Part shown: in pieces, positions 1 to 12,205 of the stretch
Layout of the letters: every line of letters starts with the position of its first letter
Position numbering within the stretch: position 1 is the first letter of the stretch
From: Centroberyx gerrardi
Taxonomy: Eukaryota > Chordata > Actinopteri > Beryciformes > Berycidae
Length of the DNA: 64,000 nucleotides
Direction: 5' to 3'
Assembly: GCF_048128805.1 (NCBI RefSeq)
Contig: NC_136000.1
Coordinates: forward strand, 10,503,354-10,567,353
Position numbers and translations under genes: made by a program
Notes under the pieces: model-generated
Seen by the model: the letters and a program-made list of their open reading frames with translations, nothing else
The model's database searches: none
Told to the model about the DNA's origin: nothing

Positions 1-118
1 TTCAGCTGTCCAGAACAAAGAGCCCTCTCCCTCTCCCTGCATCCCTCCTTTCTTCTCCCCCATATGCCCCCTATTTTTTCTCCATTCTCCTCTCCTCCCT
101 TTATTTTCTCTCATATCA

Positions 119-122
<4 letters not shown>

Positions 123-156
<34 letters not shown>
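123..156. repeat. (CT)n microsatellite
   Basis: An uninterrupted CT dinucleotide run of about 17 units in a generally pyrimidine-rich stretch (bases 25-300). No gene is adjacent. Confidence 0.95.
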
Positions 157-164
<8 letters not shown>

Positions 165-2571
165 CCTGTCCAGCTACTCAACAATCTTATTTTTACCATC
201 AGCTTCCTCAAGTGGATCTTCCTCTAACCATCACTCTCCCCTCCTCTCTTCTCTCCATCACTCCATCCCCCTCCCTCAGAACGTTTTCCTTTTAATTTCA
301 CTCGGCTCCCCCGTTGCGTGCGACGAGGAGAAGTATAGTCTTTCGTCAAGCCTGCACAAGTGAAAGGAGGGGGGGGGTCAGAATTGAGTTGGAGGAGGGG
401 AGAGGAGAAAGCGGTGGAGGGGTGGAGGGCCGGGTAGCAGCGGGAGGGGGGGTGGAGGGCTGCTGGGACAGATCCATTTTCAAAGCGCTATCTTTTCATT
501 TGTTTTCCTTCAACATTTCACTGCTATTTAGGAGGAAGAAAAAAGCGAGGAGGAGGAAAAAAGAAGAGGGAAAAAAATGTACACACACCACAGACACACA
601 CACACACATTCACATACTGAGAAATGGCCCAGATGGCCATCACTCATAAAGGGAATCTTTCAGGAACGACTCACCAACCTATCTACCATGTTAAGACAAG
701 ACACCCCACCCCTCCAACCCCCCGCCCCAACAAACCGCAGCTGCCAAGGGGAGATCTGTATCTGTTCCTGGGAGAAAAAGCACAGCGCTCCCATCCAAGT
801 GTCACCCTAAGTGAGCATCAAACGGGACTCACCTGTAGTTGCAGAGTGGTTGCTTTTGTTTGAAACTCAACCCTTCCAAAAGAACATCCCCGCCCCTCGT
901 CTTGGCAGGCATTAGTGGGCTTGATATGTGTCTAGGATGTTCCCCCTTTTGCTTAAATCAATCCAAGGAGCATGTATTCATCCCCCTGAGGCTGCTTTTA
1001 ATCCCCTCATCATCAGAAGAACCACAAAACCCCCTCATAGTTGTCTCCATTCCCACAAGTCTGCTTGGGACAAAAAAGCGCATTTTCATTTATCTGGAGG
1101 AATCTCTTGTCAGTGACATACTATTGTAAAAGCACGAAGGCATGAACTCTGAGCAGAGGAGGGAGGGAGCGAGAGAACGGAGGGAGGAGGATGAGGAGGG
1201 GAAGGGTCGCCGCTCCGAGAGAGATTACCTCAGTGGTTAGCACTTCATTACCTTGTGTCTCACGTTGTTTTATGTGCGCGGCCGTGTCTTAGGTGGGCTG
1301 TAATGGGATAGTGAATGTCAGGCCCCACATACTCCTGGGAATTTTTTTTTTCCTCTTCCTTTTTAAAGAGAGACAACGGTAGATGGACCACCCTGACAGG
1401 GCTTCTTGTAGACGAGGGTCACTGGGTTTTACTACCAAGTTATCTGAATGTGGTGAAGGTTGGAAAAGGTCAGACGAATCGTTTCTAGAGATATGAGGGA
1501 ACATGTAGGCCTACAGTAGTTGAACTCAGCAGATTATCCTAGCGGACAGAGAGTACATTTCAAAACCAGCTAACAGATTGCTGAAACACAAGACCGGGTG
1601 GGTTTGATTACCGGCTAACAGGTTAAATTCATTAGATGTAGAAAAAGTGAACAATCTAATCAGCTAAAATCCCATTTTATAATAGACATTTGAAGAAGTG
1701 GCTTTGGCTGACCTAGTGATACACAGACCCAACTTCTATGTAGCTAGGAAACAGGCTACTTGTCTGAATTCTTGTCTGATTCATCAATTTTGCCACAGAA
1801 CTCACCTGGACACTGTGTGGTACTTTCTGGTTTTCCATTGCTTTGAACTGCCAGGATCATCCGGCACTTGCAGTCTCATCAGTGCACTCACAGACAAGCC
1901 CCCCTCCGTGTGAAACAGCCACTTCTGGAGAGCAGAGGAGGAAGAGGAAGCAGGACAAGGAGTCCACACCCATGCTCATATCAATCACTGTAATGTCAGT
2001 TTGAGGATGGCCAGTCAGTTGGCATGGATGATAAGGCCATGTGAAAAGAGCCATTGTTAAAGGATGGCAGAGCGTGAGAAAGTGTGACAGTGATGCTACA
2101 ACATTGTTTGTTGTGTGTTGGTACCACAACACTGCACAACTTTTCACAGAAGACATATCATTTACTGCGGCCTGTTTCAAAACATCTGCAAAGCTATTAC
2201 GATAATTGCTAGACTGGTCTTTCAAATTAATATATTCACGGGAAGAAACAAAGCAGGTTTATATGCTGTTGTTTTTGGGCCTGTAGAACAGAACTGGATG
2301 GGAGTTTCCCTCACCAATTTTGGGACTATTTAACTTTATATGAAAAATGGACAGGCGGAGTTGCAGAGAGGAAAATGGCTGTGAATGGAAAGAGAGAGGA
2401 AAAGCAGAGGTGGAAAAAAGGAAAAAGAAACTTTAATCACAGAAACACTGACCCAGAAAAAAGGAGAGGCAGACACAAGTGGAAACCAGAGGAATGCAAG
2501 CCAGCTGGGGGATACATCCATCCATCCAGCTCTTTCTGCTGTATTTCTACTTAAAGCCAGGGGTGAGTTGA

Positions 2572-2607
2572 GGGGGGGGGTGGGGGGGGGGGTTGGTGGG
2601 GGCTGGG
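2572..2607. repeat. G-rich tract with quadruplex potential
   Basis: Runs of nine and eleven consecutive G, followed by shorter G runs, lie within 36 bases. Such a tract could form a G-quadruplex. It is probably simple-sequence DNA rather than a functional element. Confidence 0.7.
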
Positions 2608-3829
2608 AGAAGAAAAAGTCTCCGAAACAAAAACCAAATTGAAGGATGAGCTAAAACCAGCAGCGCTAAAACCCTGCGGCCGTGGGACCGGGTCCCAGAG
2701 CAGCCAGGCCGCACATCTCTGAGCCTCGGCCAAGAACGACTCCGCTTCTCAGCCCTCCCCTCGGCCTTTCACACTCCGGGGAGAGGCGGCTCTCGTACGG
2801 CACGCTGAGGGGCTGCTTAATTACCTGACTGGCCGGCTAGCTGCACGGCTGGGCCACAGCGTCTGACAGGCTTCCTCCCAGTCTCCACTCTCCCCTCGCC
2901 ACGGCCCAGACCCGGCCCCACCGTACTGCAGCTAAACCCACATCCCCTCGCAGGGAGCCAAGGCCAATTAGCTGCATCCATGCTAACACCGCTGACTATT
3001 CACTTTTCATACTCGCTTGTGTACATACTAATGCTAACAAGAACAAGATGTTTTGCGATGGGAATTCTTATCAGTAGCTTGCGGATCTATAGGATGCAGA
3101 GCAGTTCCTCCCTGTGGCTTCTGAAGAGGCATGTAAAAGTGTTTTCAAAAGCTTGGCTCTGTCCCATCATGTTATTTTTACACCCTCCTGTTCGTGCCCT
3201 AATCACTTGGCCTGGGGGAAACCACTCCCTCACCGGATGAACTCTCATTGCCATTTGGAAGGGCTGGGTTTATCTCATTAAATATGATGGAGATGTATGT
3301 AAAATGCACCCTGTGGCTTCGGATTTTGGCCTGAGGGAAAACGTCTACAGAGCAACGATTTACTGGAATGACAAGCGGCAGTATTGTTCTCAATAGGTAT
3401 GTCATTTATGAATCATTAGGTGGTAGATAAAGAAACGTGGAAAACACTGCGGAGTGCATATCTCCGATCACTCAGCAGTTCAGGCATGCCTATAATATAC
3501 TTCTTACAAAGGCCTTTGCATTGCAGTGCATCTTCTTTGCTTGGGTAATCTTGCGGAATGAATGGGCCTGGTCCATTGATGTCATTGAGTGGCATACTGC
3601 AGTATGTCTCTCGACAAGGCCCGGCTCGAGCGGATCTCTGCAATCATGAGCAACAGGTGGGCTTGGACGGCGTTCCCTCCACTGCAAACAATTTGCTTTG
3701 AAACCCAAAAGCCTGATCCAAGACAGGAAAAACTTCCCATTAGTGCTGCTTATTTTCTTTTCATGGACCACACACACAAGGAGATACACACAAACACATG
3801 CGCCCAAATGTGAGGCTGCCCGTGCACAC

Positions 3830-3834
<5 letters not shown>

Positions 3835-3874
<40 letters not shown>
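3835..3874. repeat. (CA)n microsatellite
   Basis: An uninterrupted CA array of 20 units, flanked by degenerate CA-rich sequence on both sides (3,770-3,920). Confidence 0.95.
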
Positions 3875-3877
<3 letters not shown>

Positions 3878-4383
3878 ACACGTGTGTACACGAACACAAA
3901 CAAAGGTCAGTCATACATACATACATAAAAGTACCTTAGTGGTATAGGACAGAGGCACATCTGCACATTCTCCCCATGCTCTGGCTATGTATTTCTGGTA
4001 GAGGGAAGGTGAGCTACAGCTATAGCTACAGCTACAGCTACAGTGGGCTTAAGGCTGTAATCAGAGCCCCGGGCCGTCCGCCCTGCGCTGGGGCTCTGGA
4101 GTGGTTTGAGAGTGGGCCAGACATTCCATAAGAGATCGCCGCCCAGACACCCAGCAGCAGCCAGTCAGCAACGAATTCCAGAATAGCAGCGCTGCCGCTA
4201 AAAATAGTCTTCTGGACAGGAGAGGGATGGAGAGCTGGAGGTGGGGAGGGTGGATGGAGGGAGAATGATAGAGGAGTGGAAGCTGAGGAAGAGAGGAGGG
4301 CGGTTTATTCCATTCCATATCCATTCACAATGTTATCACAGCGGCACAGAGGAAAAGGAGTCCTGCAGAGTTGTGAGTTAGGG

Positions 4384-4386
<3 letters not shown>

Positions 4387-4425
<39 letters not shown>
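4387..4425. repeat. (TG)n microsatellite
   Basis: An uninterrupted TG run of about 19 units, followed by a degenerate purine-rich and TG-rich tail to about 4,510. Confidence 0.95.
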
Positions 4426-4426
<1 letters not shown>

Positions 4427-5079
4427 AGAGAGAAAGAGAAAGAATGAAAGAGAGGTTATAAAAATGCATGTGTGCACGCACACGTCCGTTTGTGTGTGCG
4501 CATGTGTAGGCCGTGGAAAGTGGACCTCTCAGACTCCTATTTCTAAAACAATCTGTGTCAGCTAACCGAGGGAACACACGCTCCACTGTACTCAGGACTT
4601 TCTTCAGGCCCGGCCCTCTGTTTATTTTTCCTGCAATGAACGGGCAGCTCAGTTTACAACAGCCACCCTAAACCCTCACTGTGGAACATCCTGCCTGCAA
4701 CAGCAGCCAGACGCGCCAAGGCAGCACTGACCTCGCCAAATCCGCTGCCGCTTTTTGCTCCATTTGCAGAATATCCTCCCACTTTCTTCATATGAAGCCA
4801 TTTTCTGGAGACAAAGGACTTGTAAACTGATTTGAGGCGCATGTAAATTCTTCAGCTTTCATGTCCCAAATCCCTCTGCGTGTGATGGCTTTTATCCGTT
4901 GCAGCTCAGAGAGACTGGGAAGGGAGAGGCCTCTTTTAAGTCTGCGCTCCGAGCTAAAAGCAGAGAATAGCTTATATCCTCCAACATTATGCAGACTTCC
5001 ATATCTGCAAGGCATAGAGTTGGGGTCACAGTAAAGGACCGGATGGGGTAGTTGAGGGGGGGTTTGGAGTGTGGATGCT

Positions 5080-5200
5080 GCCTATACCCCCACCCACCCC
5101 ACCACCCCCTACCCACCCAACCTCCAGGGGCAAACAGGCTCACCTTCTACAGATGGGAGGAGGAGGGTGGAGTAGGAGGGGGGGTGGGGGGGTGGGGGGA
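5080..5200. repeat. C-rich then G-rich tract pair
   Basis: A C-run segment (about 5,086-5,125, several CCC and CCCC tracts) is followed by a G-run segment whose core at 5,178-5,199 is G7-T-G7-T-G6. The two can pair as a hairpin, or the G core can form a quadruplex. No gene context explains it. Confidence 0.7.
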
Positions 5201-6419
5201 GTTCAGAGGGTCTGGCAGCTGCACTTTATTTGAGGGTCAAAAAGTGAACCAGAAATTGTTCTGAAGACATTAAAAAATCCCTTTGAAACTCAGGTCATAT
5301 CAGTGTCAGTGGTGCAGCAGTTGAAGTCTCGAAAGAACTGTTCACTTTACTGCATATTAGCACCGTCTACATTGGTCTTTCCATACGGCTGATAATTAAT
5401 TACGCTGTAGGCATCCAAATTGTTACATAATTGCGCTATTATTCTTTGTCCTCTGAGTGCCTGTAGTATTACTTCCTAGCTTTGTTCTTTCCCGCCATTG
5501 ACTTGGCCAATTGGCATTTCCATTAGAACAAAAAGAGACCTGTAGTTGTTCCAGCGCTGGCAATCTTGCTCCTCTTGAGAAAACATCCCAAGTGAAACAA
5601 TGACTCTGGTCTGGAACTGTGACTGATATAATTTTCTGTTATTCATTGTCATTGATAAAAATGAACATTGATGTAGGTGGGACTTTTACGTAAGTGCAAT
5701 GCTTAGAGGCTGTTTTGCAGACTAGCCTACTAAGGCCAATTTTCGACTTGGGATAACCGTTTCAGTGTGTGATTGAGGTAACTTAAATCCTGCTATGCGC
5801 TGTACTGTAGAAGTATTTGATGTTCTCCTCTTCCAAGGCCTGCAGCCTGTGTCTGGCCAGCACGAGCCGGGGGTGCCGTCCCACTCATCAGTACCAAAGC
5901 CCCGAAAGACTGCAGAGCTGCAGCCATCCAGCCAGCCATCCACCCACTCCCCCCTGCAAAATGTGGATCAAATTAACCCAGCGGCAGCAATGTTCTCCCT
6001 CGACAACCAATTGACTCTCCAAGTCCTAAAAACAGACACTCTTGTTTCTTCCCCTAGCCAGACATGAACTGTGTGTTCTCTGCTCCATGTTGTCGACTGC
6101 TGTTTGTTTGATTCTGTCAGTTTTCTAATGACAGAAGAAATTGCTTTTCTCCAGAGGACAGAAAAGACTGTTATGCTCTCTAGTAATTACCATCAGGTGT
6201 GTTGGGTCCAAAAAAGCAAACTATTCATTGAAGGTGTAATATTGAAACTTTTGTCTTATAGCTGCATTGAGGATTTGTTTCATATTTGCACTCTTTCCAG
6301 GAATGAGCCATACCACAAACTTTTTGTTTTGCTTCTGTGAATGACTAGTTGAATGCGGGTACCCCTCATTCTTATTCATGGAAAACAAGGAAAACACACA
6401 ACATAGATACAAACACATG

Positions 6420-9400
6420 TAACTTTCTCATGATCCATTTATTTGAGTTGATACAGTACTACAGAGGCATGGTGTTGAGGTGTGATACACCCAAGTGGAT
6501 GAATTAAGACATTTTACAGGATTTGTTGAAATCTTACTGTTTTGTTACTCTCAAAATACACACTTGACCACGGCCCTCACAGTGAGATGATACCTCTCTA
6601 TGTTGAATCCCAAACATTTCGGTGTACAGTATGTCACCAACACACACACACACACACATAGAGTCCAAAGCAGGCCAAAGCATGAACATGGAGTAATTTG
6701 ACATCAAATGAAATGGCTTGATCACCAATAAATACAAGTATAAAAAACACATTGATAATATTTTTCATTATCAAAAAAAAAAAAAAATGAAAAAAAAAGA
6801 GGTTCATAAAAGATAGCAAAGGCACTCAACTTAATCCACCTTGGCAGTCCAGGATCACCAACAGACACCAGAACAAAAAATAAAATCAAAACTGTGGCAT
6901 TAGCCAACAAAAGTAATGAGCCGTAACAAAAATAATACTTAAATAACATAATAATACTAATTTATTATTATTGTCATAACAATATCCAGTCAAGTTTTCC
7001 TATGATTAGACTTTCTGCTAACTAACGGATATGCACCAGTTATTTCCAGTTTGGCAGAGTGAAAGTTTCATCATCAGATTCTTTCCATTGCTTTATATCC
7101 TTTTCTCCTGATGTTGTTCCAGCGTTTTGGACCTCCCCTGCTTTGGTAGAGGTGGAACTACGACTTCTTTGGGGTCAGCTGTCACTGTAACAGCACATTT
7201 TCCTTGTGTGTTAACCTTCTCAAGAGATTACTTTTGTAGAGGGCTATATGTTCGCATTTGGCTTTATTCCAATTGGTAGAATTTAGATTTTAATTTGTAA
7301 GACTCATTTGTCTTTGGAAGAAGTTGACCAAGTGGTATAGACAATCTCAGACCAGCTTCTCTGACCCACAGGTGTAGCAAAACAGGGGAAAATTGAGACT
7401 ACACTGATTTCAGATCAGATTTCTCCACTTTTGGAGAGAAATCTAATACTTCAAGGAAGGAAGTATTTTCTGCCATAACATAAAGCAATATAAAGTTTCT
7501 TATATTTTGGAGAATCAAAAACAGAAGCGTAATAAAACAAAATACTAACATAGTATAATTTTATCACTGTAAATCCAGTTGACAATAAAATGCAATACAA
7601 AAGGCAATAAAATGCAATATAATACGCAACGGGTCTTTCATTTGAATCACTACCCAGGACCTTTTCTTCACACAAGCGGACCACTGAAAACATTCAACAT
7701 GCGATCTTTTTCCTTGGGGTCGCGTACTGCATGGTTTTCCATCCACATCATTTGATATTCTGGATGATGTCAGTCATCATTCTCCCACTCCTCGCTGCTG
7801 TTGAAAAGTGTAACACACTGTGTAAGGCCATACAGCGCACACAAGCCACACACTGACCCTGAAGACAAGCTGTATCAACAGCCTCCAGCATCTCAAATAG
7901 AAACACTTATAGCCACCAAAAAAGAAAGAATAATAAAACAAACGTGAGCTAAAGCCAGTGTAGGGATGATTTCATTCACCAATGGGGATTCCCAACTCAC
8001 AGAAAAATTCAAAGGACTCCCGTTAGTCCCCGACCAATCTAATCCCCTGAATCATCTCAAAGCTTCATCACATCTTTGGTTTAAAACAACAACTTTCCAT
8101 CTACTTTCTTTCTACTCACTTTCTTTACTTTCACTATTCTACATTACAGTTCCCTTCAACAATCCCACGCCTCAACCTTTCCTGTATTTTACAGGGAAGT
8201 CCTCTCTCATCTCAGCACCGTTCCAGGCATCACTCTTTCACACTCTTTTTTCCCCTCTAGCTACAAATCACTACGCTCTGCCTCTCTCTGACTCTCAAAT
8301 GAAAACAATAGCTGGCTAATTGTGCTTGGTTGACATAATGGACTAGTATACACAGCTGGAGGGCTGAGCGCCGACCGCAGATCCCACCTGTGCTGAGTCG
8401 GACCGGGGCTGATAGAGATCTCTAGCACCAACACGTCTCCAGCCTTTGTCTGTGGAATGTGCTGTGTCATCAGCAGGCTACAACAAACCCACTTACTTAG
8501 CGATTTTAAAGGGGCTTTGGGTAAAATATTAACTAGCCCATCACCTTACATGTCTTTGGCAAACAGTTTTTTCCGTCACTGGGCAGGCTGCGCTGCTTAA
8601 TCGATACTAAGGTAGCCTTGAAAATGTGAAACAACTAAAGTCAAGAGAACCACGATTGTGTTTATTTGCCAGGCACATTCCAGGACTGTGAGAGGGCGTC
8701 TGAGCCATCTACCTTCACTAAATGTCCCACTAGGTGAGCCCCTCCAGACCTCTCCTGCTGGCAACAAGCCTGTGTTCTACCAAGCCACCCAAACTGCTGA
8801 CAAAGCAAAGTATGGGCTAAAACAATTGACAAAGAACACAGAGGAGCTTGTTTAAGACTTTGTCATCTTTCCGAGGCTGCCTGTAGTTCCCGGCATATCC
8901 GTGTGTGTGTATGATTCTACTTGTGGCAGACGCGGGGGAGGAGATGAGACTGTTTGATCTCAACTTTCTCAAAGTTCTTCAGTGACCTTTGAAACCCCAA
9001 GAAGTAAGGCTAGTCGGCTGTGTGCTCAAGGCCCTGGGTCTCTCCACATTCACAAACAACATCAAAACAGCACAACTGGTGACAGGTTGGCCTGGCTTTT
9101 CTCTCCACTTTAAGGAAATGACATACATAATTTTATTATGAATCAAAAAAGGCACTTCCTACATATTCCCTAGTATCATACACATATATAGGACATACGC
9201 TTTTATGAAGATATACTTGTCTGCGTGTTTTACATGCGCAGCCATAGTTATATATGCTGAGTATATATATGTTTCTCATCATTGAGTAACATAATTATAT
9301 ATGTCAGTTCCACACAAAGAGTTGGAGACAATGAGCTTTGGACTCTTCCAGTAACAGCCAGCACCCACCAGTTTGGTATTAAAAACTAAAAGCTACGCAA

Positions 9401-9969
9401 ATATTAATAAATAATCAACAATGTCAGTTATTTTTGGAGCAAGACCCTGGTTTGTTTCTCTTTTTTTTAATTCAGGAAGTAAAGATCACAAAAGCATGTG
9501 CTCTGTGTGAGTTTTAAGGTGCTTTTGTAAACTCAAACTCAAAATGGGTGGTTTGCTAAGAGAGCCAACCAGTTCTGGTTGCTGCGTTTGTGATTCTAAC
9601 TTGCCTTCTTGCTGAATATGTAAACATTTTGAACACAGCAAAGTCTATGGGCGGGCCAAGAAGGCAGACTGGGTGGCATTCTCCCGTGCCAGCTACTTCT
9701 CTCTCCTGCTCACATTCTCAAACCCCTAACTGAATTTCCTCTGGCCAGAGAAGTGCACACATGTGTGCACATCAGTGTGTGTGTGTGTGTGTGCATATAT
9801 CATTTCCATCAAGATTTCAACCCTATTTGGGAAACCACAACTTCCCAAAAGGTGTATCCCAGCAACACACTGGTCGTTAATGCCACCCATATACATCTTT
9901 ACACACCCACACATACACACAGTCATGCTAGATTCCCTCTGCCTCCTTTCTCCCTCTGCCACCCATCTG
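6420..9969 (-). other. Probable 3' UTR of nuak1
   Basis: This is the region downstream of the nuak1 stop codon in transcript sense. It is AT-rich and has no competing gene. On the minus strand it holds several AATAAA hexamers; the most distal convenient one is at 6,438-6,443. Mammalian NUAK1 mRNAs have 3' UTRs of several kilobases, so a length near 3.5 kb is reasonable. The true end cannot be decided from sequence alone, and nearer AATAAA-like sites could be used instead. A TG-rich patch lies at 9,775-9,793. Confidence 0.35.
6438..6443 (-). terminator. Candidate distal polyadenylation signal of nuak1
   Basis: The plus strand reads TTTATT, giving AATAAA in the sense of nuak1. It is one of several such hexamers downstream of the stop codon, so its use is uncertain. 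Confidence 0.25.
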
Positions 9970-11257
9970 CTAGGTGAGGTTGCTGCTGATGTCCAGGGCT
10001 TGCTGGTACACCTGAGTCATGTCCTCCAGGTCCCCCAGCAACGAGAAGCTGCCGTTGTCCCCCGGGGAGCCCTTCGTTCTGGGGCCACGGCTGAACTTGG
10101 GTCCCTGGAGCGGAGGTGCTGCCTGGAAGCCCTTGAAGTTGGCAAGCTGCAGCAGGTTTTCAGCCGAGACACAGGCCCTGATGTTGGGGCGTAGGTGGGG
10201 GGTGGAGGGAGGCCACTCAGCCCCGCCGAGAGAGCTGGGAGACAGGGACAGGACAGAACTGTCCTCCCCTACCATGCTGGAAGGCCGACTCTGACTGCGG
10301 GACAGACCCGAGTCAGCTGAGGGCGGAGGTTCCCCGAGGACTCCGGCCACTGCTGCTGCCGAAGGAGGCCCGCTGTAGGTGGAGTACTTGCCGTTACGCT
10401 TGAGGATGCCCTTTCTCCCCATCACTCTCTTGGGTGGGGAAGTGGCTAGCAGAGACATAGTGGCACCCCCTAGCAGCTCGGAGGACTCGCTGCGCTCTGG
10501 GGAGGAGTAGTACCCTGATTCCCGCTGTTGATTGTTCTTCAGGATGCCTTTCTTGGGCAGAGAGGGCACCATCTTGGCTGGCGAGCCCCCTGCCAGGGCG
10601 GGCTCCTCTTCTTCTCGATCTGGGCTTGAGGCTGCCTCTCCCCCTTCAGCTGGTCGCAGCAGCACTGCCTGGCCCAGCTCCACCTCTTCCAGACTGGGAG
10701 AGTGTTGCTCCTCAGTCACCCTGGTCTTCAGGATACCCTTCGGTCTCTTCAGACCTGGCTTGTCCTCCGCTCCACAGTGGGGCGCTCCCGCCTCACCGTT
10801 TTCCTTCTTGGACTTTTTGGGCCTCTGACGGAGCAGCTGGGGCAAGGCTGCAGGTTTGCCTCCAGAGCCACGTGGCTCAGTGCGGTTCTGCCAGTCGATG
10901 AAGCGGGCCAGCATGGGCGAGCCTCCGTGGTCACGTTGGGTCTCGCAGTCGCACACACTGTTCTTCCAGCCCCAGTTCACCCACCAGTGATTGGCGATGT
11001 CCTCCACAGTGGCCCGGCGCTCAGGGTTCACCATCAGCATCCAGCGGATCAGACCACGAGCATCTGGAAGGGAACAGCACAAGTCAGATTTCTCATACTG
11101 CACAACAGTGACAGACCTTCAAATAGGATGCTATCTGTTTTGATAGCATCACATGCTAGTACAGAGTACTAAACAGAGAAGAGTCACAATTTGTAAGTGA
11201 AAAACTATTTTTTTTAAATATAAGTTTATATAGTGCTGCTTTTCAAACAAAGAGATT

Positions 11258-11290
<33 letters not shown>

Positions 11291-12168
11291 GAAGCACAAG
11301 AACAGGGAGAGAATGCAAACCAAGGCAAAGGATGCTGCAGTACCTGAGGACTGAGTGGGCTCTCTGTACTCCCCGTTGCTAATCTGGCGAATGAGGTTCT
11401 TGTGGTCCCCCCCATCAAATGGCATGGTCCCGTAGACCAGGGTATACAGCAGCACCCCCAGGGCCCAGCTGTCCACCTGAGCAAAAACACAAAAAGAAAG
11501 CAAAAACACTGGTCATAAACTAGTTCATTCAGTCAAACGAATACGCAGCACACACAATGGTCTATCTCATGAGACATTTATTGCAGCACAAAAATATTGC
11601 ACAAAAGATGAGGAGTGTGAGATCTGGTATTATGCAATGGAAACACAGTCTTCCCAGTCCTGTTTATATTAATGATTCACGGCATTAAAGTGAGTGTTGT
11701 GGAACGAGCTCAGCTCTGCTCAACATCCAAAGAGACCTTTGAGTTATGCTTGAGAGCTTACTTTGACATTAACAATCACATATTCACACTAACTTATATC
11801 TCTGTTATAGAGCTTGTGACACTGCAATCCTTCTCCAGTCCCTCTTTCATAGAAACAGTGACAAATGGCAGCACTCTGGCGGGAAACTGCTTGTTTCCAT
11901 GCAGATAAATCCTCTCTTCTCCCCACTCTCTCACCAGCACTGTCAGGCAGAAGCAGGCACTTTCTGACCACCGGCCTAATGCAATGTGGCTTTCTGAGTA
12001 AGCGGTTACATAAGACTGTGCGTCTGGGGCATGAGGAGGTGCAGAGCCATGGGGAGGTGGTGTGAGTGGAGGAGGTAATGAGTCCAGCAGAGATGGCAGA
12101 GCCGTGATATCCTGGCTCCTGACAGCTCGCTGGAGACACGCTGCCACTCGCTGATCAGCAGACGTCTC

Positions 12169-12205
<37 letters not shown>

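Larger units (their letters stand above)
1..6419. other. Intergenic region, no gene recognised
   Basis: No reading frame here looks like a vertebrate protein; the short open frames sit in low-complexity or unremarkable sequence. The region contains a CT microsatellite, CA and TG arrays, G-rich tracts and a small (CTACAG)n patch near 4,017-4,041. The stretches 2,640-2,970 and 4,530-5,040 are compositionally balanced and free of repeats, so they are the likeliest places for conserved regulatory DNA. That is inference only. Confidence 0.6.

Noticed and set aside
577-640. CA-rich run mistaken for a CRISPR-like or tandem array
   Set aside because: It is a short degenerate microsatellite without spacer structure.
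9763-11172. Long plus-strand open frames (143 and 156 codons) across the nuak1 last exon
   Set aside because: They are antisense to a strongly supported, GC-rich coding exon and show no recognisable protein features.
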